A stretch of DNA of 16,127 bases, from positions 1-16,127 of the forward strand of contig BOAV01000055.1 of assembly GCA_026002045.1 (NCBI GenBank). The letters run 5' to 3'. Each line of letters starts with the position of its first letter. Position 1 is the stretch's first letter. Source of the stretch: Spirochaetia bacterium. Lineage in GTDB: Bacteria > Spirochaetota > Spirochaetia > Treponematales > Breznakiellaceae. Below are positions 7,136 through 13,098 of the stretch, piece by piece. A program made the position numbers and the translations under genes. Under the pieces are notes generated by a model. It was not told where the DNA came from and did no database searches. It saw only the letters and a list, made by a program, of their open reading frames with translations.

Positions 7136-8202
7136 TGATTCCTCCGGGAAATTTCCCAAAACCGGTCCCGAATTTTCAGCACCGCGTCGGTAAGGACCGG
7201 ATCAAATTGGGCGCCCCTGCCTTCACCGATGATATTGATCGCCTCCTTGTGGGGCAGGGCCTCCTTGTATACACGGGCAGAGACCAGGGCGTCGTAAACA
7301 TCCGCAAGGGCCGCGATGCGGGCGGACAGGGGGATATCAAAACCCGCAAGCCCCTGGGGGTAGCCCTTGCCGTCGAAGCGCTCATGATGGCACCAGGCGA
7401 TATCCCGGCAATGCTTAAGGTATATGGAATCCTGGTCCGTAACGGCCTTCATCATTTCTTCGATGATATTCTTGCCCACCACTGTATGGGTCTTCATGAT
7501 TTCAATCTCATCCCTTTCCAACCGGCCGGGCTTGAGGAGGATACTGTCGGAGATACCTATCTTTCCCACATCGTGGAGGACCATTGACTTGACAATGACA
7601 TCAGGCTCCATGGTCCACAGTTCCGCTGCATATACCGAATGTGATTCCAGGATATAATCGATCAGGGCTTTGCAGAAAAACTGTGTCCGTTTGACATGTC
7701 CCCCGGATTCAAGGTTCCGGTATTCAATGATGTTTGCCAGAGCCTGAAGGGTATTGTCCAGAATGGAGGTTGCTTCCGCAGTTTTCTCCGCCACCATCTC
7801 CTCAAGGCTGTCGCTGTAGTTCTTTAATACGATCTGGTTCTTTACCCGAAGTTTAACGACCTCCGGAAAGAAGGGCTTGTTAATAAAATCTACCGCCCCG
7901 GCGGACAGCAATTCACCCTCGGAATCATTCTCCGAGGTGATAAAAATAACCGGAATCCGCTTAAGGGCCTCATCGGCCTTCATGATATCGAACATTTCCC
8001 GTCCGCTCATTTCGGGCATCAGCACATCAAGCAGGATAAGCCTGGGCAAAACTTCAACCTTACGGAGAACTTCCAGAGCCTTCTTTCCATTTTCTGCGGT
8101 GATAATATGGTAACTGTCCTTAAGAATTTCCTCAAGGATCATGATGTTCATATCAACATCATCAACTACCAGAACAGTCGGAAGTCTGTCGGCATCATCC
8201 AT
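7132..8202 (-). CDS. Response regulator with HD-GYP c-di-GMP phosphodiesterase domain (RpfG-like)
   Basis: This 356-residue cytoplasmic protein should break down cyclic di-GMP when its receiver is phosphorylated. The receiver spans about residues 8-125, with the acidic pair Asp14/Asp15, phospho-acceptor Asp59, Thr89 and Lys109. A short coiled segment leads to the HD-GYP domain (about 145-345): His169, the metal-binding pair His210-Asp211 in LHDVGKIG, then HHERFDGKGYP at 272-282, the full signature including GYP. Its start overlaps the end of the HPt gene by 8 bases, and its stop overlaps the next ATG, so all three genes should be translated as a coupled set. No ribosome site of note precedes the ATG, which fits coupling. 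The domain call is firm; the controlled process (motility, adhesion or other) is not visible. Confidence 0.93.
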   Translation of the reverse strand: MDDADRLPTVLVVDDVDMNIMILEEILKDSYHIITAENGKKALEVLRKVEVLPRLILLDVLMPEMSGREMFDIMKADEALKRIPVIFITSENDSEGELLSAGAVDFINKPFFPEVVKLRVKNQIVLKNYSDSLEEMVAEKTAEATSILDNTLQALANIIEYRNLESGGHVKRTQFFCKALIDYILESHSVYAAELWTMEPDVIVKSMVLHDVGKIGISDSILLKPGRLERDEIEIMKTHTVVGKNIIEEMMKAVTDQDSIYLKHCRDIAWCHHERFDGKGYPQGLAGFDIPLSARIAALADVYDALVSARVYKEALPHKEAINIIGEGRGAQFDPVLTDAVLKIRDRFWEISRRNQ

Positions 8203-8539
8203 ATTTTGCGATTACCCCGTCAATTTTTTTTAATGTTTCATTGTAGACGGCTTTTACCGCATCCAAGGCGCCGGCCGGTACGAATTTTTCCTTTATTTGG
8301 GATTCCAGATTCCGGACCTTTTCAAAGAGTTCCGAGAGGGATAGGTTGGCTGCGATTCCCTTGAGGGTATGGGCGGCGGCCTGGGCCTTTTCAAAATCAA
8401 GAGCCCCGAGATGGGTTTCAATCTCCCCCATGTTGGGATTGGCCTTGAACATATTAAGCAGGCTGACGTAGAGCCTGGTATTGTTCACTACCCGTTTTAG
8501 GCCCTCATCAACGTTCACATAAACAATTTCGTCAGCCAT
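8195..8539 (-). CDS. HPt-domain histidine phosphotransfer protein
   Basis: This is a 114-residue protein started at the second possible ATG (8539), because AAGGGGGG lies 6 bases before it; the upstream ATG at 8545 directly abuts that ribosome site. It is a four-helix phosphotransfer module: the motif AHTLKGIAANL places the phosphorylated His at residue 57, with Lys60-Gly61 following as in typical HPt domains. It presumably relays phosphate from a hybrid sensor kinase, not encoded here, to Asp59 of the receiver in the next gene. The two genes overlap by 8 bases (ATGGATGA), matching a dedicated pair. Standalone HPt proteins are usually about this size. A partner kinase cannot be named. Confidence 0.9.
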   Translation of the reverse strand: MADEIVYVNVDEGLKRVVNNTRLYVSLLNMFKANPNMGEIETHLGALDFEKAQAAAHTLKGIAANLSLSELFEKVRNLESQIKEKFVPAGALDAVKAVYNETLKKIDGVIAKYG

Positions 8540-8563
8540 GAACATCCCCCCTTGCGTTAGTTT

Positions 8564-8569
8564 ATTATA
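8564..8569 (-). promoter_or_regulatory. -10 box of the HPt/HD-GYP/LRR operon
   Basis: On the - strand a perfect TATAAT lies about 25 bases before the HPt start codon and its AAGGGGGG ribosome site. A -35 at the ideal distance is weak (TATTCT region); TTGTCA is present but only 12 bases away. The leader would be very short. Confidence 0.5.
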
Positions 8570-8620
8570 TCATAGCTTTTTTGACAAGAATACGCATTCG
8601 CAGGGCAGGATAAACGCATA

Positions 8621-8698
8621 GAAGAAGGAAAAGGAGGGAACCACACGAAAACACGAACTAATTGATCTTTTTGGTGTGGTCTGTGGTTAAATTTCTTC
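8621..8698. repeat. Nested inverted repeats in the gap between era and the HPt operon
   Basis: GAAGAA (8621-8626) faces TTCTTC (8693-8698). Inside, AACCACA (8639-8645) faces TGTGGTT (8682-8688), and ACCACAC (8640-8646) can instead pair with GTGTGGT (8674-8680). The core holds the direct repeat ACACGAAAACACGAA. Neither strand codes for a convincing protein. It looks like a small dispersed intergenic repeat, or a processed hairpin after era; a T9 tract on the - strand (8711-8719) follows era without a good stem before it. Confidence 0.45.
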
Positions 8699-8734
8699 TG
8701 TCTGCGGGACAAAAAAAAATTCGTTTATCTTGCG

Positions 8735-9649
8735 TTATCGATCAATCAGCCTTTTCAAAAGCCCGTCATTGTGCCGCCAGTCGTGGGCGGTTTTGACCCG
8801 GAGGTCAAGCTCGATCTTCCATTCAAAGATGCGGTTCAGGTCCTTCTGGGCGGCCTGACGGATGGACTTGATCATTTCGCCGCCCTTGCCCACCACCATG
8901 CCCTTTTGAGATTCCCGTTCGGTGACGATAAAGGCCCTCACCCACAGTTTTTTACCATCCTCCCGCAGTTCCGTGTCCGCCACATCCACGTAGAGGGAAT
9001 GGGGCAGTTCTTCCCGCAGACGGCTTATGGCCTTTTCCCGGATAATCTCGGCAATGCGGAACTGCACATCCTGATCGGTGTAATAATCCGCCGGGTAAAA
9101 GGCGTCCCCCCTGGGGGCCAGATCGAAAAGGCAGGTGAGCAGCGGACCGGTCCCCTCATCCTTTAATGCGGACACTTTGAAACAGCGTTCGGTTTTTACA
9201 CCGGGAAGCTTCTCAGACAGAAATGCGCCGACCTTTTCGTAATCCGCTCCCCTGGCATCGATCTTGTTGACCGCGACGATGACCTTTTCCGTCAGCGGCA
9301 GCAGCCTGCAGGCGATGGCGTCCTCTTCCGCGGCGGGGGGACGGGAGGCGTCCAGTACATAAAGGATAAGGTCCCCTTCTTCCATGGAACGGTCCGAAAC
9401 GGACATGAGTTTTTTGTTAAGTTTTTTTTCCGAGGCGTGGCGGCCCGGTGTGTCCACGAACACGAGCTGCCCCTCTTCCCGGTTCACGATCCCCCGGATC
9501 GCGTTACGGGTGGTCTGCGGCACGGCGCTGACAATCGCCACCTTTTCGCCGCAGAGGAGGTTCACCAGGGTGGATTTTCCCACCGAGGGACGGCCCACCA
9601 CCGCCACAAAGGCGGCCTTTTTTAATTCCGCCGATGCAGCTTCACCCAT
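8735..9649 (-). CDS. era: GTPase Era, 30S ribosomal subunit assembly factor
   Basis: Era binds near the 3' end of 16S rRNA and couples GTP hydrolysis to small-subunit maturation. The 304-residue product is of normal length. GTPase motifs appear in order: G1 GRPSVGKS at 19-26, the G2 Thr near 47 (QTTR), G3 DTPG at 66-69, G4 NKID at 128-131 and G5 SAL at 160-162. The C-terminal KH RNA-binding domain has GMVVGKGGEMIKSIRQAA with the GKGG loop at 254-257. It lies 29 bases after the acetyltransferase gene on the same strand and most likely shares its promoter. The ATG has no strong ribosome site. Era is an essential core gene, which argues that this part of the window is vertically inherited chromosome. 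Confidence 0.96.
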   Translation of the reverse strand: MGEAASAELKKAAFVAVVGRPSVGKSTLVNLLCGEKVAIVSAVPQTTRNAIRGIVNREEGQLVFVDTPGRHASEKKLNKKLMSVSDRSMEEGDLILYVLDASRPPAAEEDAIACRLLPLTEKVIVAVNKIDARGADYEKVGAFLSEKLPGVKTERCFKVSALKDEGTGPLLTCLFDLAPRGDAFYPADYYTDQDVQFRIAEIIREKAISRLREELPHSLYVDVADTELREDGKKLWVRAFIVTERESQKGMVVGKGGEMIKSIRQAAQKDLNRIFEWKIELDLRVKTAHDWRHNDGLLKRLIDR

Positions 9650-9678
9650 TGGCGGCGGCCGTTGTGGTCATCATTGTT

Positions 9679-10569
9679 TTATTCATCCCTGGATTTGAGC
9701 GCATATTCCCCAATCTTGGTATACACCATGGTGCCCGGGGGCACCGAGGAGGTGAGCCACACGTTACCGCCGATGGTGCTGCCCCGGCCGATGATGGTGT
9801 CGCCCCCAAGGATGGTGGCATTGGAATAGATGGTCACGTCATCCTCGAGGGTGGGGTGCCGTTTCCGCTCCCCCTCTTCCTTCCGCACCGAAAGAGCCCC
9901 CAGGGTGACCCCCTGGTAAAGTTTGACGTTTTCGCCAATCACCGTGGTTTCCCCGATGACAACGCCTGTACCGTGATCGATAAAAAAGGATTCCCCGATA
10001 GTCGCGCCGGGGTGGATGTCGATGCCGGTGCGGCCGTGGACAAGCTCGCTCATCATCCGGGGGATAAGGGGCACTTCCCGTGTCCAGAAAAAGTGAGCCA
10101 GCCGGTGCACCGTGATTGCCTCGAAGCCGGGATAGGAGACGATCACCTCTTCGTGGCTTTTGGCGGCGGGGTCCCCCTTAAAGGCGGCCTTCATATCCAG
10201 GGAGAGGGCGCTGCGGATGGCGGGGAGTTCGTCAAAAAAATCGTCCACGATAAGTTCCGCCACCGCGTGGCAGCCCCCCTTACCGCAGCTGTAATTCCCG
10301 TTCCGCGCGGAAAAGTCAATGCTCTTTTCAACCTCCAGCACCAGCTCCCGTGCAAGATGATTCACCTTTTCCGCAGCAATGAGCCTGAGATTATCATGAT
10401 CCAGTTCCAGGCTTTCCCGGAAGCCGGGAAAAATGAGCTCATCCAGGCCCCGGAGTATATCCTCAATACTTTCCCTGCTGGGAAGATTGGCGCCCCCGGT
10501 ATGGTTCACCAGACCGTATTTGCCATAGGAATCCACCAGCGCGTCAATGCTTTTACTCAATCTGTTCAA
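9679..10569 (-). CDS. Serine O-acetyltransferase (CysE/EpsC-like)
   Basis: The predicted enzyme (296 residues) makes O-acetylserine from serine and acetyl-CoA, the step committing serine to cysteine. The C-terminal left-handed beta-helix of hexapeptide repeats starts near residue 184. Catalytic residues match E. coli CysE in spacing: Asp184 in DIHPGATIG and His199 in IDHGTG, 15 apart, with the acetyl-CoA-region RHP at 237-239. The N-terminal part (1-170) is long and helical, with an unusual segment CGKGGC at 95-100, more like the extended SrpH/EpsC group than short CysE forms. The C-terminus stops soon after the helix and lacks the long feedback tail. The start is TTG at 10569, supported by AGAGGG just upstream and by the promoter spacing. 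No O-acetylserine sulfhydrylase gene is adjacent. The function call is good, though related acyl acceptors are possible. Confidence 0.85.
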   Translation of the reverse strand: MNRLSKSIDALVDSYGKYGLVNHTGGANLPSRESIEDILRGLDELIFPGFRESLELDHDNLRLIAAEKVNHLARELVLEVEKSIDFSARNGNYSCGKGGCHAVAELIVDDFFDELPAIRSALSLDMKAAFKGDPAAKSHEEVIVSYPGFEAITVHRLAHFFWTREVPLIPRMMSELVHGRTGIDIHPGATIGESFFIDHGTGVVIGETTVIGENVKLYQGVTLGALSVRKEEGERKRHPTLEDDVTIYSNATILGGDTIIGRGSTIGGNVWLTSSVPPGTMVYTKIGEYALKSRDE

Positions 10570-10586
10570 TGTTGGCCCTCTGGAAC

Positions 10587-10615
10587 ACTATAACGCTTTC
10601 TTTAGACCTCGGCAA
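10587..10615 (-). promoter_or_regulatory. Promoter of the serine acetyltransferase-era pair
   Basis: Read on the - strand, TTGCCG (10610-10615) and TATAGT (10587-10592) are separated by exactly 17 bases. The -10 box ends 17 bases before the TTG start codon at 10569, leaving room for a short leader with the AGAGGG ribosome site. No palindrome or leader structure was seen here. Confidence 0.7.
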
Positions 10616-10764
10616 TGCGCTATACTCAAGCCCTTATGACCCCTTTTGCCGATAAATACGCCCTAAGCCCGCAGCAAAGCCTCTTCCCGGAACGAATCCT
10701 TGGAATGGGGGACACGCTGGACAAAATCAGTACTTGGAACCTCAGCGTTCCTCTGGAAATAGGG

Positions 10765-10950
10765 CTAATCCGCCGAATGAAGCTTAATTATTTGTGAGAT
10801 AAGGTCATCCAGGGACTCCTCAGCGGCCTTTTTCAGGGTTTTCTTTTTATCGTTAACCAATTCTGCTATCTGGTGTAAATTCGTCCCTTTTTCCGCATCC
10901 GCTGCGGTTGATTCCCCGCGAAGGGGCCGTAGGAGTTCATAAGCTTCCAT
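10765..10950 (-). CDS. Small hypothetical protein (61 residues), uncertain
   Basis: The reading frame codes for a charged, mostly helical protein without cysteine, signal peptide or membrane segment; residues 25-57 (roughly HQIAELVNDKKKTLKK onward) could form one or two amphipathic helices, as in small regulators, antitoxins or coiled-coil adaptors. I do not recognise it. Against it, no ribosome site precedes the ATG, and the start codon touches the first operator-like repeat (10950-10972). For it, the residue make-up looks protein-like, and it stands divergent from the AT-rich lipoprotein gene, a usual place for a regulator. Base composition is intermediate between the island and the flanking genes. 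It could also be the tail of a decayed gene. Confidence 0.35.
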   Translation of the reverse strand: MEAYELLRPLRGESTAADAEKGTNLHQIAELVNDKKKTLKKAAEESLDDLISQIIKLHSAD

Positions 10951-11003
10951 ATTGATTACTAAAATAATATGGATACCCTATTGATTACTAAAACAATAAG
11001 GTT
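10948..11003. promoter_or_regulatory. Two tandem 23-base operator-like repeats
   Basis: The copies at 10950-10972 and 10979-11001 match at 21 of 23 positions and start 29 bases apart. Each is itself an imperfect palindrome: the first has CCATATT against AATATGG, the second CCTATTG against CAATAAGG, both around a shared ATTACTAAA centre. The second copy covers the -35 box and spacer of the promoter at 10981-11009, which fits a repressor; the upstream copy would aid cooperative binding. The binding protein is unknown. Confidence 0.6.
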
Positions 11004-11009
11004 TATAAT
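10981..11009 (+). promoter_or_regulatory. Promoter of the lipoprotein/beta-barrel gene pair
   Basis: TTGATT (10981-10986) and a perfect TATAAT (11004-11009) are separated by 17 bases. Transcription would begin about 11016, only a few bases before the start codon region with its AAAGGAGGG ribosome site at 11012-11020. The -35 box lies inside the second operator-like repeat, so binding there should block RNA polymerase. Confidence 0.65.
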
Positions 11010-11027
11010 TTAAAGGAGGGAAGAAAA

Positions 11028-11702
11028 ATGGGTTTTTCTTTTAGAAGAAGAAAAATGATGAGAAAGTTATCACTCTTATTATTATCAAGTGTATTAATTT
11101 CTTGTGCCTCAATGCAAGCCTATCAAGATTTAAATGAATTAGAAGAAAACCGTGCAAGAGGTGATCCCACCAATCCTATAAAAGTAAAAGAATACTTACA
11201 AACCATTTTGGATTCGCCTGAAGGATATGAGGTTAAAGCCTATGAACGGCGGGCATATGCACCAACTAATAAAAAAACAATTTGGATAGTCCATAGTTTT
11301 TATGGTTTTTTCAAAGACGGAAAATTTGAGCATACCTTGGTATTCACCGCAACTCCAAAAGGATCTGAATTAAATGGTTCCTGGATGCTCGATGCAGGAA
11401 CTGATGTAGAGTCTTATAATTTAATAAGCGCCGGAAATCCATGGGAGGTTATTGATTATTCCACAAAACTTGGCTATAAAGCATTGCGTACCGAGGAAAC
11501 AATCAAAAGCATTTTAAAACGTTTAGATGAAAAAAGACGATTTTTTGGAGCATCAAGCGCCAGAGACCTGGCATGGTATCATCAGATATGGATGTGGCTG
11601 ATTCCGCCGCCAATTTTAGCTTATGGTCCTTTATTACTCGTATCTATAAATGCGGATAATTGTAATTCAGCCCTACTTGAAACCATGATATATGAAAAAT
11701 AG
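11028..11702 (+). CDS. Predicted lipoprotein of unknown function
   Basis: This 224-residue protein begins with a basic stretch (RRRKMMRK), then a hydrophobic run ending in VLISC, a spirochaete-style lipobox with the lipid-bearing Cys at residue 26. It should be exported and anchored to a membrane. The mature part has no family I recognise; it includes an aromatic-rich beta-like region (IWIVHSFYGFFKDGKFEHTL, about 85-105) and a hydrophobic C-terminal stretch near 190-208 (WMWLIPPPILAYGPLLLVS) that may insert in or lie on a membrane. The first ATG is used because AAAGGAGGG sits at the right distance; ATGs at codons 10 and 11 would also keep the signal. The gene is distinctly AT-rich compared with era or the transporter genes. 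It is followed after 10 bases by a beta-barrel-like protein, suggesting a two-part envelope function. Confidence 0.75.
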   Translation: MGFSFRRRKMMRKLSLLLLSSVLISCASMQAYQDLNELEENRARGDPTNPIKVKEYLQTILDSPEGYEVKAYERRAYAPTNKKTIWIVHSFYGFFKDGKFEHTLVFTATPKGSELNGSWMLDAGTDVESYNLISAGNPWEVIDYSTKLGYKALRTEETIKSILKRLDEKRRFFGASSARDLAWYHQIWMWLIPPPILAYGPLLLVSINADNCNSALLETMIYEK

Positions 11703-11712
11703 GAGTTGACAC

Positions 11713-12582
11713 ATGAAAGGTAAATTGTTTGTTTTTGTAATTTTTGCCGCCATTCTTCAATCGGCTTATTCTCTTGAAACTCATACGGATTTATCTGTGT
11801 ATGGCTCTACAAATATTGAAATGCAAGTAGGGGTAACCCAGGATTTCATTTTTCCCCTTGGCGGAAAAACACCGTTAACGAAAGATAGTAATATAGATGT
11901 AAAGATTGAGGCAAATCTTACGCCCTTTTCTTTTGAGTTATTTGGTGATGGTATCTGGTCTCCCTTGCCCTTTTTACAATTACAAGCAGGGCTGTTTTTG
12001 GGTACCGGTATAAATTACGATATGTTTGGATTTATTTATTTCAAGGGGATGGGAGTAAATGACCGGGGAAACGAAGAAAACATTATTGGAAATGGTTTAG
12101 ATGGCATTGTATGGAATGCTCACCTTGCCGCAACAATGCAATTCGACCTTGCGGCTTTTCTACCTGGCGCGTGGAATCATTTCGTAATTCGCTATTATAA
12201 TGAAATCCAATATCAAGCGTACACAAGGGCAAATAATGGTGATTGGTGGTATTTTAAACTTGGCGATGGTGTAAACCAGAATTCGTTTCGTTATTGGTAT
12301 TTACTTGATGTCGGCTATCAAATGCCGATATTTTTTGATTATGCCGGTATTAGATTAGACGGCTTATTACCATTTTATAATCCGGCTTCCGGTCAGGATT
12401 TGACCTATCAAAAATTTTCTTTTTCAGGATCGCTTGTGTTAAATTTTAAGGCCACAAAATGGCTTTCCATAAGGTCGCTTGTACGTATGGAAAATGCACT
12501 AAAACATCCTGTAAACAACAATTTCGATAGAGAATTGAAATTTAATGGCGTAATGTTTATTGTTACTTTTCATCTTAAATAA
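11713..12582 (+). CDS. Outer-membrane beta-barrel-like protein of unknown function
   Basis: This 289-residue product has a signal peptide (MKGKLFVFVIFAAILQSAYS) with likely cleavage before LETHTD. The remainder alternates hydrophobic and polar residues in many short stretches rich in Tyr, Phe, Trp and Gly, with Asn/Asp-Gly turns, and it finishes in the strand MFIVTFHLK; this is the look of an outer-membrane beta-barrel. No cysteine or lipobox is seen in the signal. The ribosome site AGGAG (11702-11706) overlaps the stop of the lipoprotein gene, so the two are co-transcribed and probably co-translated. Base composition is AT-rich like its partner. It may be a porin or a small autonomous barrel partnered by the lipoprotein; I could not match it to a named family. 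Confidence 0.7.
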   Translation: MKGKLFVFVIFAAILQSAYSLETHTDLSVYGSTNIEMQVGVTQDFIFPLGGKTPLTKDSNIDVKIEANLTPFSFELFGDGIWSPLPFLQLQAGLFLGTGINYDMFGFIYFKGMGVNDRGNEENIIGNGLDGIVWNAHLAATMQFDLAAFLPGAWNHFVIRYYNEIQYQAYTRANNGDWWYFKLGDGVNQNSFRYWYLLDVGYQMPIFFDYAGIRLDGLLPFYNPASGQDLTYQKFSFSGSLVLNFKATKWLSIRSLVRMENALKHPVNNNFDRELKFNGVMFIVTFHLK

Positions 12583-12604
12583 AAAAAATCGAGATCATCA
12601 GAAT

Positions 12605-12647
12605 ACCGGTGGTGATAATAAGCACGGCTAAGGGCGGTACCACCGGT
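12605..12647. repeat. Inverted repeat after the beta-barrel gene
   Basis: ACCGGTGGT (12605-12613) pairs exactly with ACCACCGGT (12639-12647) around a 25-base loop. On the + strand it is followed by GAGAAAAAAC rather than T's, so it is not a standard terminator for the island; on the - strand it overlaps the end of the broken gene at 12628. It marks the right edge of the AT-rich island. Confidence 0.5.
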
Positions 12648-13093
12648 GAGAAAAAACCGTGTCCCGCAGCGACTGATAGTGTTCATCACCCCATCTTGCA
12701 GGGGGTACAGGTTCTCTTCGTAAAATTGCAATAGCGAAATCATAACGTTCCTTTAAAGTTTTTGGAAAAATACGTTTAGCTGTTTCCCGGGTATAAAGTT
12801 CTTTAACCTTATCCACACCCCAAAGCGCTATGACCTGGTGCCAGGGAACGCGTTCAAGACTGCGCAGAAATATGCGGTCCCGGTCAAAACCGGCGGCGCT
12901 TTCGAGTTTCCCCTCCGCCACCGCCAGCATATCCCCCGGGGGGAACTACGTTGGATGTTCCGGGGATACGTTGTAATCCCAACTGAGGGACCGCATACGT
13001 CCCTTCGGGCCGTTTGCATAGAGGAATGGATTAACCTGGCCGCTGGCGCGGCCGCTGCATCATTTCTATTTTTTCTTCACGGCTCAGAATCAT
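12628..13093 (-). pseudogene. Broken small gene (frameshift plus in-frame amber), unknown family
   Basis: Three pieces read as one protein. A start at 13093, five bases after the stop of the 887-residue gene and behind GGGAAG, gives MILSREEKIEMMQR before reaching TAA at 13031-13033. A second frame, open from about 13059, reads GQVNPFLYANGPKGRMRSLS and on to NVSPE, then a few non-matching codons including TAG at 12946-12948, then DMLAVAEGKLESAAG and on to the stop at 12628. The piece from the ATG at 12930 alone is 100 residues (with WHQVIALWGVDKVKEL and PPARWGDEHYQSLRDT) and looks like real protein. The frameshift falls at or near the GGCCGC/GCGGCC palindrome at 13038-13053; the amber lies in an apparent 24-base insertion rich in C and G. 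A shorter working product from 12930 or 12996 is possible. Function unknown. Confidence 0.55.
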
Positions 13094-13098
13094 TGACA

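Noticed and set aside
9634..10593. 319-codon + strand frame opposite the serine acetyltransferase
   Set aside because: It is a shadow frame. The - strand has catalytic motifs in the right spacing and a matching promoter.
10615..10797. 60-codon + strand frame containing FPERILGMGDTLDKI, reminiscent of the start of the SRP54 M domain, with TATACT at 10621-10626
   Set aside because: There is no ribosome site at either ATG, the first ATG overlaps the divergent promoter, the frame overlaps the end of another small frame, and similarity to SRP54 is limited to a handful of residues. It may be a decayed fragment but cannot be supported.
13038..13053. GGCCGC/GCGGCC hairpin considered as a terminator of the 887-residue gene
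   Set aside because: The stem is only 6 bp and no T-run follows on the - strand; it lies inside the broken gene, where it more likely marks the frameshift position.
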